DNA of 45,935 nucleotides, taken from NCBI RefSeq assembly GCF_000633595.2, contig NZ_JIBU02000059.1, positions 1 to 45,935 of the forward strand, written 5' to 3'. Each line of letters starts with the position of its first letter. Position 1 is the first letter of the stretch. Of this stretch, positions 17,561 to 25,993 are shown piece after piece. Source of the stretch: Clostridium drakei (GTDB lineage Bacteria; Bacillota; Clostridia; Clostridiales; Clostridiaceae). The notes beneath the pieces were generated by a model, which saw only the letters and a program-made list of their open reading frames with translations, made no database searches and was not told the origin of the DNA. The position numbers and the translations under genes are program-made.

Positions 17561-19008
17561 CTTTTTTTTAAATTGCTAGGAAGAAATAATGCTAATATTA
17601 AACAAATTATAGAAATTAAAATAAATATAATAAATAATATATGAACTCCAGAAAATATTGAAGCTTTTATATGGCCGGAATATGCTGATAATGATGATGA
17701 AGTACTATATAAATTACTTGAATTTACTCCATTAATGCCTAAATTTTTAAAATATTTATCTATGTTTAAATTAAATACTACTCCAAGCACACTTATTCCT
17801 ATAGTCTGACCTAATGTTCTAACTAGAGCATTAGAGGCTGTGGCTGCTCCTCTTTTATCATAATTAACAGATGTTTGTATTACTATAGTTAATATAGTAA
17901 AACATCCTCCAAATCCAAACCCCATTATAAATCCATAAACTATAACTGCAAATAATGATGAATTTATAGTTAATGTAGGTAATAGAGCAGTGCTTACTAT
18001 TAAAATTATTGTAGATAAGCTAGTTATCACCTTTTCCCCATACTTAGGTATAGCCTTTGCCAAAACAACAGAAGATATTAGCCATGATAAGGACATTGGA
18101 GCTAATGCAATTCCAGCAACCGTTGGTTTAAAGCCTAAAACATTTTGTATATAAATAGGCATATATGCATCTATACCCATTAAAAAGGCAGAAATTAAAA
18201 AGCTGATTATATTAACAATAATGTTAGTTTTTGTAAAAATATCAAAAGGCATAATAGGTTCTCTTGCCTTCTTTTCTATAAAGTAAAAAGCAATAAAAAA
18301 CACTATTGTTGCTATAACACACATTGCAATTATGTATAAAGAAACACCTTCACTTTTTCCCATTGATAAAAATAAATATAAAAGAGCCATAATAGCCAAA
18401 CTTAATACCATTGCACCTGCATAATCTATTTTATGCTTCTTTTTTTCAAATTTCTCGACAAGATTTTTTTGAATAAGAATTATAGAAAATATACCAAAAG
18501 GTATGTTTATGAAAAAAATCCAATGCCATGAAAGATTATCTATTAAAAAACCTCCCAAAAAAGGTCCTATTAAACTTGCTATTCCCCAAACTGTTCCAAG
18601 CCATCCTTGAACTTTTCCTCTTTCTTCAAGAGTAAATACATCTCCTACAATAGTATAAGTAACAGTAAATATTGACCCTGCCCCCAATCCTTGAACTGCA
18701 CGAAAGAATATGAGTTGGTACATGTTACCAGATAATCCACAAAGAAAACTACCAATTAAAAAAATTATTATACCAATAGAAAGAATATTTTTTCTTCCAT
18801 ATAAATCTGATAATTTTCCATATATAGGAGTACTAATAGCTGATGTAAGCAAGTACAAAGAAAAGACCCAACTTATAAGTTGAAACCCATCTAAATCTTT
18901 AACAATAGTTGGCATGGCAGTAGTTACTACAGTCCCTTCTACAGCAGCAAGAAACATAGAAACCATCAGTGCACTAATTATACTTTTTTTCTTAGAATCC
19001 ATAATCAA
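17545..19008 (-). CDS. MFS multidrug exporter, DHA2 (14-TM) family
   Basis: 487 aa with about 14 hydrophobic segments. DHA2 signatures: the TM1 region with EGTVVTTAMPTIVKDL, motif A GKLSDLYGRKN between TM2 and TM3, GLGAGSIFTVTYTIVGD (TM4-5), and antiporter-type GPFLGGFLIDNLSWHWIFFI. It belongs with EmrB/QacA/LmrB-like proton-drug antiporters of the cytoplasmic membrane. The start is taken as TTG at 19008, with AAGGA seven bases upstream; the ATG two codons later has poor spacing. The leader carries a family-3 repeat (19057-19105), and an imperfect GTG.TTATCCC / GGGATAA.CAC hairpin is nearby. Substrate unknown. Confidence 0.9.
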   Translation of the reverse strand: MIMDSKKKSIISALMVSMFLAAVEGTVVTTAMPTIVKDLDGFQLISWVFSLYLLTSAISTPIYGKLSDLYGRKNILSIGIIIFLIGSFLCGLSGNMYQLIFFRAVQGLGAGSIFTVTYTIVGDVFTLEERGKVQGWLGTVWGIASLIGPFLGGFLIDNLSWHWIFFINIPFGIFSIILIQKNLVEKFEKKKHKIDYAGAMVLSLAIMALLYLFLSMGKSEGVSLYIIAMCVIATIVFFIAFYFIEKKAREPIMPFDIFTKTNIIVNIISFLISAFLMGIDAYMPIYIQNVLGFKPTVAGIALAPMSLSWLISSVVLAKAIPKYGEKVITSLSTIILIVSTALLPTLTINSSLFAVIVYGFIMGFGFGGCFTILTIVIQTSVNYDKRGAATASNALVRTLGQTIGISVLGVVFNLNIDKYFKNLGINGVNSSNLYSTSSSLSAYSGHIKASIFSGVHILFIIFILISIICLILALFLPSNLKKRKKQA

Positions 19009-19056
19009 TAATACTTCCTTTCTATATTCCTTATGCTAAATAAACATCATATATAA

Positions 19057-19105
19057 ATCAAGCAATTCTTAGAGGAACTTATCTAAGTACGCAGCAGTGC
19101 TTATC
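19057..19105 (+). repeat. Family-3 dispersed repeat, copy X
   Basis: This 49-base stretch matches the reverse complement of 37144-37192 at 36 of 49 positions without gaps, counted by eye. Conserved blocks: ATCAAG, TCTTA, CTTAT, GTGCTTATC. Most differences are transitions. It lies upstream of the MFS gene, which reads away on the minus strand. Just after it an imperfect hairpin (GTG.TTATCCC with GGGATAA.CAC, about 19097-19142) extends the element. Confidence 0.65.
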
Positions 19106-19205
19106 CCCATTTTAAAAAAGTGGAGTAGCTATGGGATAAACACAGTATTATTATTTTATCATTAATATATATTACTGCCAAGTTTTTAAATTTACGCAAT
19201 CAATT

Positions 19206-19252
19206 AAAAAATACTGTACCAAAATCAAATTTACTGATTTTAGCACAGCATT
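19206..19252 (-). terminator. Terminator after the chemoreceptor gene
   Basis: On the minus strand AATGCTGTGCTAAAATCA pairs with TGATTTTGGTACAGTATT (two mismatches) and is followed by TTTT. It begins about 35 bases past the chemoreceptor stop. Confidence 0.75.
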
Positions 19253-19285
19253 AATATTTGTGCTTACTTATTCAAAAACTTAAAC

Positions 19286-21292
19286 TTACTTATCACGTCT
19301 AAAAAAGCTTATTGATTTTTTCAATTCTTCAGATAACAATAAAAGATCTTCTGTTGAATTTGAAATATCCTGAAGGTTTGCAGCTTGTTCTTCTGATGCT
19401 GCATTTACTTCTTCCGTAGCTGCTGTAGCTTCTTCTGAAATAGCTGCTACTTCTTCTATTTTTGTAATTACAACTTTTTTATTTTCATTCATATTTTTTA
19501 ATGCTTCAACTACAATGTTAATATGATTTTTAAGCTCATCTATATTTTTTTCTACTTGCACAAATCCATTATCTACTGTAAGCATATTTCCTTTTGTATT
19601 CATATTAGTTTCTTTTGTATTTTCTATCTTTTCTGTTACCATTCCTACACTATTTTTCATTTTACCTATTACTATTTCTATTTCACCTGCGAAAATGGTG
19701 GACTGTTCTGCTAAATTTCTAACTTCTTCAGCAACTACTACAAAACCCTTTCCGTACTCTCCTGCTCTTGCAGCTTCAATACTAGCATTTAATGCTAATA
19801 AATTTGTTTGTTCTGCTATATCTTTAATATTATTTATTATACCAACTATTTCTTGAGAATTACTATTTAACTCTTCTGCTTCTTTTATTAATTCTTCATT
19901 AACTTGAAATCCTTCTTCAAGATTGTTTTTTAAGTCGCCAACTAATTTCATACTATCTTCTATAACTTTATTAGCTTCACTTGAAGTTTTTTCCATGTTT
20001 TCAGCACTTTTTAATGTATTATCTACCAATTCTCCAAGATTTTCAGAACTTGTTAAACTTTCTTGCAAATGGTCAGCTTGATTTGAAGCTCCTTGTGTTA
20101 TTTGGCTTATAGATCCAGAAACTTCTTCTGCTGATGAGCTAACCTCCTGAGTAACTGAAGCAAAATGCTTTGCAGATTCATTTAGCTTTTGAGAAACCTC
20201 TATAGTTTTATCTGTAATAGATACAATTTCTGTTTTCATTATATTAATTTCTTCTTTTATCATTGATACTTCTTTTAATTCGTTATCCTTACATTCTATT
20301 TCTACACTTAAATCTCCTTTACCTATTCTCTTAAGAATTTCCATAATTTCATAAATAGAACTTATCATATATTTTGATATTAATATTGAAATTATAATAC
20401 CTAAAACTGCACATATCAAACCTACTATAATATTAGGTATAATTAAAGATTTAATTTTACCACTTAACTCTTGATTAGGCACAAAAGTAATTGTTAGCCA
20501 TCCAGTTTCAGTATTTTGAGATTTTAATGTTAAGTATTTTTGTCCATCTATACTTACTATATTACTATTATCTTTTGATTTAATTATTTCATCAAGCCAT
20601 TTTAAATCTTTACTTTTTTTGCTTACAAGTTTCTTATCCTTATGTGCAATAATAGTCCCTGTTTGATCTACAACAGCAGCATATCCACTACTTCCTATTT
20701 TTATATCAGAAATTTCCTTAGTTATAGTATCTAATGGTATATCTTGTCCTATTACTCCTAAAGTTTCTTTGGTATTAGGATCTTTAACAGTTTTTGCAAA
20801 AGTAACTACATAAGTCCCTGGTTTAACTACATCCTCATAAGGATCAGTCAAAACTACTTTTCCATCATCTTGTACTGCTTTTGTATACCATGGTCTAATT
20901 GTTGGATCATAGCCTGCTGGTGTTCCTGAAGTTGCATGATGAGTTTTTGAAGCTTCTCCATAGTAAATTACCCTTACTTCTTTATGATATTTTATGTAAT
21001 CGTTAAAGGTTTTCATCATAGATGCTTCTAATTCTGGCTTTTGTTTTAATCTTACTACATCATCATTTGCAGAAAGCATATCAATAGTCTTTTTATTATT
21101 ATTATACATATCTGCTATTATATTAGATATTTTGCCATTACTTGCACTCATTAAATCATAAAAATTCCTTGTTTGATTATCTTTAACCTTAATTCCATTA
21201 AAAGTAGAAATTATTAATATAGGAATTATCACGAATAATGGTATAAATGTCATAAGCAATTTTTTAACACTTAATTTAATCTTACTTTTCAT
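19286..21292 (-). CDS. Methyl-accepting chemotaxis protein with amino-acid-type dCache domain
   Basis: About 668 aa. TM1 about 10-32; periplasmic-side dCache sensor about 35-280; TM2 about 285-307; HAMP about 308-360; cytoplasmic signalling domain with the hairpin tip [11 protein letters not shown] and Ala/Glu-rich methylation helices. In the sensor, YDPTIRPWY gives Y, R, W, Y with the spacing of the amino-acid-binding dCache motif (Y121, R126, W128, Y129 in PctA). The downstream Tyr (DPYED) and Asp (GQDIPLD) are also present. Amino-acid or related amine sensing is therefore inferred. The longest ORF starts at 21313; the ATG at 21292 has purine-rich GGATGGGAACAGGG upstream and gives a normal MKSKIK start. 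No chemotaxis genes are adjacent. Confidence 0.92.
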   Translation of the reverse strand: MKSKIKLSVKKLLMTFIPLFVIIPILIISTFNGIKVKDNQTRNFYDLMSASNGKISNIIADMYNNNKKTIDMLSANDDVVRLKQKPELEASMMKTFNDYIKYHKEVRVIYYGEASKTHHATSGTPAGYDPTIRPWYTKAVQDDGKVVLTDPYEDVVKPGTYVVTFAKTVKDPNTKETLGVIGQDIPLDTITKEISDIKIGSSGYAAVVDQTGTIIAHKDKKLVSKKSKDLKWLDEIIKSKDNSNIVSIDGQKYLTLKSQNTETGWLTITFVPNQELSGKIKSLIIPNIIVGLICAVLGIIISILISKYMISSIYEIMEILKRIGKGDLSVEIECKDNELKEVSMIKEEINIMKTEIVSITDKTIEVSQKLNESAKHFASVTQEVSSSAEEVSGSISQITQGASNQADHLQESLTSSENLGELVDNTLKSAENMEKTSSEANKVIEDSMKLVGDLKNNLEEGFQVNEELIKEAEELNSNSQEIVGIINNIKDIAEQTNLLALNASIEAARAGEYGKGFVVVAEEVRNLAEQSTIFAGEIEIVIGKMKNSVGMVTEKIENTKETNMNTKGNMLTVDNGFVQVEKNIDELKNHINIVVEALKNMNENKKVVITKIEEVAAISEEATAATEEVNAASEEQAANLQDISNSTEDLLLLSEELKKSISFFRRDK

Positions 21293-21325
21293 ACCCTGTT
21301 CCCATCCATTCATAATTAAAATTGA

Positions 21326-21337
21326 TATTGATCAATA
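21326..21337. promoter_or_regulatory. 12-bp palindrome upstream of the chemoreceptor gene
   Basis: TATTGATCAATA is a perfect palindrome about 35 bases before the start codon at 21292. It could be an operator. In AT-rich DNA a 12-base palindrome can occur by chance. Confidence 0.25.
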
Positions 21338-21382
21338 CTATATCATAATATCACAATTTGTCATATCTTCCAATAATAATAT

Positions 21383-21853
21383 TTAGTCCCTTAAAGTAGC
21401 TTTTATTCTAGCCTTTTTCATTATCATATTGAATACATCTTTTATATTTTTTACAGTTATATTGGAATTCATTATGGCTTCTGAAGCACATCCTTCTTCC
21501 TCAATGACTGCTATAGATAAAGCTGATACTTTAAACATTTCCACATCATTAAGACCATTACCTACAGTCATAGTAAATTTTGCTCCTATTTTTTCCACAA
21601 ACTGTTTTTTATAAAAAGTTGCATTACCTTCTGAAAAGGTTTCTACTATAACTGGTAATCCTTCGCATTGACTTCTTACATTTCCATAGGTATCTGCTGT
21701 TATTATGTATATATTTAAATATTCACTTAATTCTTTAATCATTTCCTTAATTTTTACATTCATTACCCCATCCACTGCTACAGTACCATTATAATCAAAG
21801 ACAACATTTTCTATTTTTAAATCTTCTCTTCCAGGTATATCTATTTCTATCAT
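21383..21853 (-). CDS. HAD-like phosphatase (soluble P-type ATPase-like, COG4087 type)
   Basis: About 156 aa HAD-fold protein. Motif I is DYNGTVAVDG (nucleophile Asp; the usual second Asp is Asn, as in soluble P-type-ATPase-like members). Motif II Thr is in IITADT. Motif IV is VGNGLNDVEMF. No cap domain is evident, so the substrate may be a protein or large phosphate ester. The longest ORF begins at a TTG; the ATG at 21853 has GAGGAG eight bases upstream and is preferred. It lies 42 bases after pstB on the same strand, in the place where phoU often sits, and may be transcribed with the pst genes. Role in phosphate metabolism is inferred from position only. Confidence 0.8.
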   Translation of the reverse strand: MIEIDIPGREDLKIENVVFDYNGTVAVDGVMNVKIKEMIKELSEYLNIYIITADTYGNVRSQCEGLPVIVETFSEGNATFYKKQFVEKIGAKFTMTVGNGLNDVEMFKVSALSIAVIEEEGCASEAIMNSNITVKNIKDVFNMIMKKARIKATLRD

Positions 21854-21895
21854 CTGTATTTCTCCTCTCAAAATTTTTAAATTTCACTAATAAAT

Positions 21896-22645
21896 TTATC
21901 CAATTAATCCTCCAATATATTTTTGTGTACTTTCTTTTAAAGGATTTTTAAAAATTTCTTCCGTTTCACCATATTCTTCTATGTTTCCATCCATCATAAA
22001 AGCTGTATAATCTGATATTCTTCTGGCTTGAGCTAAGTTATGAGTTACTATTACAATGCTATAATCACCACTTAATTTTTTAAGTGTTTCCTCTATTTTC
22101 ATAGTATTATTTAAATCTAATGCCGAACAAGGTTCATCCATTAAAATGATCTCTGGATCCATAGTAAGAGTTCTTGCTATACACAGTCTCTGCTGCTGCC
22201 CCCCTGATAGTTTAAGTGCTGACATATTTAAGTGATTCTTTACTTCCTCATAAAGGCCAACCATTTTTAACTTTTCTTCAACAATACTCTTAATATCATC
22301 ATTACTATATGTATCATGGTATTTCAATGCATATATCATGTTTTTATATATAGAAAAAGGAAATGGTGTTGGTGCCTGAAAAACACATCCTATATTTTTT
22401 CTTAAAATATTCTTGTCCATTTCTTTAATATCTTGATGCTTAAATTCAATAATTCCTTTCACCTTAGAATTCTTTTCTTCATCTATTATCCTATTTATAG
22501 ATTTTAATAATGTAGACTTTCCACATCCTGAAGGACCTATTATTGCTGTTATCTTACACTTTTTTATAGAAAGATCTATATTTTTAAGTATTAATTTATC
22601 ATCCAGCCACACATTTAAATCATGGATTTTTAATATGTTATCCAT
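21896..22645 (-). CDS. pstB: Phosphate ABC transporter ATP-binding protein
   Basis: 249 aa ATPase of the high-affinity phosphate importer. Walker A GPSGCGKST, Q-loop VFQAPTPFP, signature LSGGQQQR, Walker B ILMDEPCSALD, switch His VTHNLAQARR. The DEPCSALD and TPFPFSIYKN blocks are PstB hallmarks. Two bases separate the pstA stop from its ATG, so it is tightly coupled. Cytosolic, bound to PstC/PstA. Confidence 0.95.
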   Translation of the reverse strand: MDNILKIHDLNVWLDDKLILKNIDLSIKKCKITAIIGPSGCGKSTLLKSINRIIDEEKNSKVKGIIEFKHQDIKEMDKNILRKNIGCVFQAPTPFPFSIYKNMIYALKYHDTYSNDDIKSIVEEKLKMVGLYEEVKNHLNMSALKLSGGQQQRLCIARTLTMDPEIILMDEPCSALDLNNTMKIEETLKKLSGDYSIVIVTHNLAQARRISDYTAFMMDGNIEEYGETEEIFKNPLKESTQKYIGGLIG

Positions 22646-22647
22646 AG

Positions 22648-23478
22648 CTATCCTCTCTTTCTTTTACCTAAAAAACCTGCTAAAAGGTTTAATAATACAA
22701 GCATTATAACAAGTATAAGAGCAGTTCCATAAGCCTTTTCCAGTGAAATTCCTTGGCTTATTAATATATACAAATGATAAGGTAGTGCCATTATCGGAGA
22801 AAAAAGGGAGTCTGGATTAGGTGCAGATACCACAGCTGAAGTAAGCATAACTGGTGCTGCCGCTCCTATGGCAAATCCTCCCGACATTATAATTCCTGAT
22901 ATAATTTCTCCCTTGCACTGCTGCAATATTATGTGAATAAAAGTATATGATTTATCTATTCCAAGTGCATAGGACGAAAGTATTAGATTTTTGTCCACTT
23001 CCCTTATAGACTTTTCAGTTAACACTTCTATATATGGAAAAATCATTATTCCAAGAGTAATGCCTCCTGATATAAGACTTACTCCAAAATTACAAAAGTA
23101 AACTAAAAAAGAATATCCAAAGAGCCCTAAAACAATTGAAGGCACTCCTGCAATAGAACTCACCATCAAATGTATAAAATTCTCAATTCTTTTATTACTA
23201 CAATATAGACACAAGTATACAGCTGTGCCTATTCCTAAAATTGCAGAATTTATACAAGCCAAAAACATTAAACAAAGACTACCAAGTATAGCTGGTAATA
23301 TTCCTCCCTCCATACCTAGTGGAGTACCTTTTGGACTATCAAATATAAATCCAATATTTACAGAAGTATATCCTTTAATAAATATGTAAGAAAATATAAA
23401 TATAATTATGGAAACTACAATAAAACTACTTATAAAATACCATAATCCAAGCATTATATTTTTAAAAAAACTATTCAT
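22648..23478 (-). CDS. pstA: Phosphate ABC transporter permease PstA
   Basis: About 276 aa, six predicted TMs. The inner-membrane permease fold shows GMEGGILPAILGSL early, VPSIVLGLFGYSF in the middle and the EAA-type loop SSYALGIDKSYTFIHIILQQ. Typical PstA length. The ORF could begin at GTG 23484, but the ATG at 23478 has AAGGAG five bases upstream and is preferred. Sits between pstC and pstB. Confidence 0.93.
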   Translation of the reverse strand: MNSFFKNIMLGLWYFISSFIVVSIIIFIFSYIFIKGYTSVNIGFIFDSPKGTPLGMEGGILPAILGSLCLMFLACINSAILGIGTAVYLCLYCSNKRIENFIHLMVSSIAGVPSIVLGLFGYSFLVYFCNFGVSLISGGITLGIMIFPYIEVLTEKSIREVDKNLILSSYALGIDKSYTFIHIILQQCKGEIISGIIMSGGFAIGAAAPVMLTSAVVSAPNPDSLFSPIMALPYHLYILISQGISLEKAYGTALILVIMLVLLNLLAGFLGKRKRG

Positions 23479-23491
23479 GTACACTCCTTCT

Positions 23492-24361
23492 TTAAACTTG
23501 AATTTTTCTATTTATAGTATAAAAAATTATATTTATCAATAGAATTAGCATCATAAGTACAAACCCAGAAGCAAAAAGTCCATGATAATGAAAACTACCT
23601 ATTTGAGCTGAGCCCATTTCCAAAGCTATTAGTGCAGGTATTGTTTCTCCTTTCCCAAATAAGGTTGGCATTACAGGGCTATTTCCTATAACCATCATAA
23701 CCGCCATAGTTTCCCCCATTGCCCTTGCTGTAGCAAGTATAGTTGAACATAATATACTTTTTTTACAAACGGGCAATATTAAATTGCTTATCATATACCA
23801 CTTTGATACTCCAAGTGCCTTTGAATAAACTTCATATTTTTCATAAGCTTTACTCATAGTTTCATCACAACTTGAAACTATATAAGGCAATATCATAATG
23901 CTTAAAAGTATAGCTGCACAAAGTATAGATTCCCCTGTAGAAAAGAAAAGATATTTTTCGAAAAATTTTACTATAACTGAAAGTCCTATAAATCCATAAA
24001 CTACAGAAGGTATACCTGCCAACATATTTACAAAAGCTTTTAACACATATTTTAATCTTTGATTTACTAAAATGGACATAAATATAGAGAAACCTATACC
24101 TATAGGCATAGCAATTAAAACTGCTATAAAGGATACATATAAAGTTGATAAAAGAAATGGCATTATTCCAGCCTTATTAGAATTTAATGGCTGCCATTCA
24201 GTTCCAAAAATAAAACTTATAAAAGATACTTTGCTAAAGACTCCTATACTTTCTTTTAGTATAAATATTAGTATTAAGCTTAAAATACTCACAGCCGCAA
24301 AAGCTATAAATTTTACTAAAACACAAAAGGTTTTCTCCATTCTATTTCTTCTATTTTTCAT
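23492..24361 (-). CDS. pstC: Phosphate ABC transporter permease PstC
   Basis: 289 aa, six predicted TMs. Contains FGTEWQPLN, IPSVVYGFIGLS and the EAA-type loop YSKALGVSKWYMISNLILP, then ARAMGETMAVMMV, all characteristic of PstC. Pairs with PstA to form the membrane channel. ATG with AAAGGTGAG upstream. It is separated from pstS by a GC-rich hairpin (24387-24411) that probably lowers expression relative to the binding protein. Confidence 0.94.
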   Translation of the reverse strand: MKNRRNRMEKTFCVLVKFIAFAAVSILSLILIFILKESIGVFSKVSFISFIFGTEWQPLNSNKAGIMPFLLSTLYVSFIAVLIAMPIGIGFSIFMSILVNQRLKYVLKAFVNMLAGIPSVVYGFIGLSVIVKFFEKYLFFSTGESILCAAILLSIMILPYIVSSCDETMSKAYEKYEVYSKALGVSKWYMISNLILPVCKKSILCSTILATARAMGETMAVMMVIGNSPVMPTLFGKGETIPALIALEMGSAQIGSFHYHGLFASGFVLMMLILLINIIFYTINRKIQV

Positions 24362-24386
24362 TTAACTCACCTTTTAATTAAAACAA

Positions 24387-24411
24387 CTCCTCAGGTAATA
24401 ATCCCGAGGAG
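24387..24411 (-). terminator. Attenuating hairpin between pstS and pstC
   Basis: CTCCTC / GAGGAG stem with adjoining GG/CC pairs, followed on the minus strand by TTGTTTT. A short imperfect terminator in a transport operon commonly gives excess binding protein over permease. It lies within 35 bases of the pstS stop. Confidence 0.6.
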
Positions 24412-24420
24412 CTTGTCCAT

Positions 24421-25335
24421 TTATTGTTTAGAATTACTTACAGGTACAAATCCTAATTCCTTAACTACTTTTAATCCTTCCTCCGAAGTTACATATTTTA
24501 TGAAAGCGTTTTCTTCTAGATTTAAATCTCCATCCTTCACTATTAGAAGAGGTCTTGCTATTTTATATTTTCCTGATAGTATATTTTCAGATATTGGAGT
24601 CACTCCATCAACATCCATAGGAACTATTTTTCCTTTATTTTGATCTACTATACCTACTGATGCATATCCAATAGCATCTTTATTCTCCACAATTTTTTGA
24701 CCTAATGCTCCCATAGAAGGTGCTTGTATCGCTTCTTTACTTATTTTTTTACCATTCATTATGCTTTTATCAAATACCTCACCTGCACCACCACCTGCAT
24801 CTCTTACTACAATTACTATTTTATTGCCAGGTAATGATGAATCTATATCGCTCCAAAGCTTCGCTTCTCCTGAAAATATTTTTTGTATTTCTTCTTTAGT
24901 TAAACCTTTCTTCTTTTGCAAAATAGGATTTTGTGAATTAACAGATATAGTAAGTGCATCCATACCTATTTTAAATTCCTTATATTTATTCATTTTAGCC
25001 TTTTCATCTTTAGACACTTCTCTAGATACCAATCCAAAATTACTTGTCTTTTCAACTGCAGCTTTAACTCCGGTTCCTGAACCTCCAGAAGACACTGTTA
25101 TTTGTATAGGCTTATCTGGTAAACTGCTATCAACTTTATTCCAAGTCTTATTTTTCTCTGTAAAATTATTTGCTATCTTAGATATAGTTGGTGCCATTGT
25201 TGAAGAGCCATTAAACATTATTTTTGTTTCTTTAGAGTCTCCGCCATTTTGTGAAGCCTGCTTGCTTCCGCATCCTACAAATGCCATACCTGCAGCTAAA
25301 AATAAGCTTAACAGTACACTTGAACTTTTTTTCAT
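24421..25335 (-). CDS. pstS: Phosphate-binding lipoprotein PstS
   Basis: 304 aa substrate-binding protein. The lipobox FVGC at about residues 19-22 predicts a lipid-anchored Cys22 outside the membrane. Phosphate-binding blocks: NGSSTMAPTI (Ser/Thr loop), SSGGSGTGVKAA and RDAGGGAGEVFDKSIM, plus GYASVGI. First gene of the pst operon; ATG with AAGGGGGATC. The ~200-base upstream region (25336-25536) contains no clear Pho-box repeats or strong promoter by eye. Confidence 0.94.
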   Translation of the reverse strand: MKKSSSVLLSLFLAAGMAFVGCGSKQASQNGGDSKETKIMFNGSSTMAPTISKIANNFTEKNKTWNKVDSSLPDKPIQITVSSGGSGTGVKAAVEKTSNFGLVSREVSKDEKAKMNKYKEFKIGMDALTISVNSQNPILQKKKGLTKEEIQKIFSGEAKLWSDIDSSLPGNKIVIVVRDAGGGAGEVFDKSIMNGKKISKEAIQAPSMGALGQKIVENKDAIGYASVGIVDQNKGKIVPMDVDGVTPISENILSGKYKIARPLLIVKDGDLNLEENAFIKYVTSEEGLKVVKELGFVPVSNSKQ

Positions 25336-25536
25336 AAGTTGATCCCCCTTAATATATAGTATATTACTTATGGTACCATTCTATCATTTAATGCAATTAT
25401 ATGCTCTATATATTACTTTTTTTAATAAATATGCTACATTTAATAGGAATTTGTTATACATGACATACATACAAAATTCTTCCTTAATATCAAAATTTCT
25501 ATTGCAGTACACTTAAAGTATGAAATTTAACCAATT

Positions 25537-25570
25537 AAAAAACTGTAAGAATAATTCTTACAGTTTTTTT
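25537..25570. terminator. Terminator after the zinc-ribbon gene
   Basis: AAAACTGTAAGAAT / ATTCTTACAGTTTT hairpin with A- and T-runs on either side, so it works in both directions. It begins about ten bases past the zinc-ribbon stop codon (minus strand). Confidence 0.85.
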
Positions 25571-25580
25571 TAAGATAATA

Positions 25581-25739
25581 TTATCTTTGATATCCTCTTT
25601 GTTGTTTTCTAGCTTTTCTGCATTCTGGGCATCTTACTGGTTCATTTTCGAAACCTTTTTCCTTATAGAAAGCCTGTTCTCCTTCAGTGAAAACAAACTC
25701 TTTTCCGCAATCTTTACATACTAAAGTCTTATCTGCCAT
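25581..25739 (-). CDS. Small zinc-ribbon protein
   Basis: 52 aa. Begins MADKTLVCKDCGKEF and contains two CxxC knuckles (CKDC at 8-11, CPEC at 37-40), giving a four-cysteine zinc site. Basic C-terminus (RKARKQQRGYQR). It belongs to the short zinc-binding proteins common in clostridia, whose function is unknown. AGGAG lies 11 bases before the ATG; an in-frame ATG three codons upstream sits too close to it. A strong promoter (25834-25862) and terminator make it a single-gene unit with a ~95-base leader that holds a hairpin (25771-25791). Nucleic-acid or ribosome binding is possible but not shown. Confidence 0.85.
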   Translation of the reverse strand: MADKTLVCKDCGKEFVFTEGEQAFYKEKGFENEPVRCPECRKARKQQRGYQR

Positions 25740-25770
25740 TTTAAACATTTCTCCTCTTTGATTCAGATTA

Positions 25771-25791
25771 AGATTTAATTACATTAAATCT
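25771..25791 (-). other. Hairpin in the leader of the zinc-ribbon mRNA
   Basis: Perfect 9-base stem AGATTTAAT / ATTAAATCT with a 3-base loop, located some 30 bases before the start codon. No metal- or ligand-riboswitch motif is recognised. Confidence 0.4.
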
Positions 25792-25833
25792 CTTATTTCA
25801 TTGGCTAATCATATTTTGATTCCAACATGTGTA

Positions 25834-25862
25834 ATTATAGCATACATATGATTAGTAAGCAA
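25834..25862 (-). promoter_or_regulatory. Promoter of the zinc-ribbon gene
   Basis: On the minus strand: TTGCTT, 17-base spacer, TATAAT, with a TGn extension (TGCTATAAT). This is one of the best sigma-A-type promoters in the window. The remainder of 25863-25993 shows nothing recognisable. Confidence 0.75.
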
Positions 25863-25993
25863 TAATTTTTATATTAATTTTTTAAACATTTTTTAATATT
25901 TCTAAATTTTAAATCTATTTATTGTATCCTTAAATAATTTTTTAATTGAAGAATACATTTTTTCGATTAACTACATATTAATACTTATTTTAA

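Noticed and set aside
24761-25342. 193-codon plus-strand ORF opposite pstS
   Set aside because: Shadow of a well-supported gene on the other strand; no ribosome binding site or recognisable domain.
25336-25536. Pho-box upstream of pstS
   Set aside because: No tandem TTAACA-like repeats with 11-base period could be seen; only AT-rich sequence with partial palindromes.
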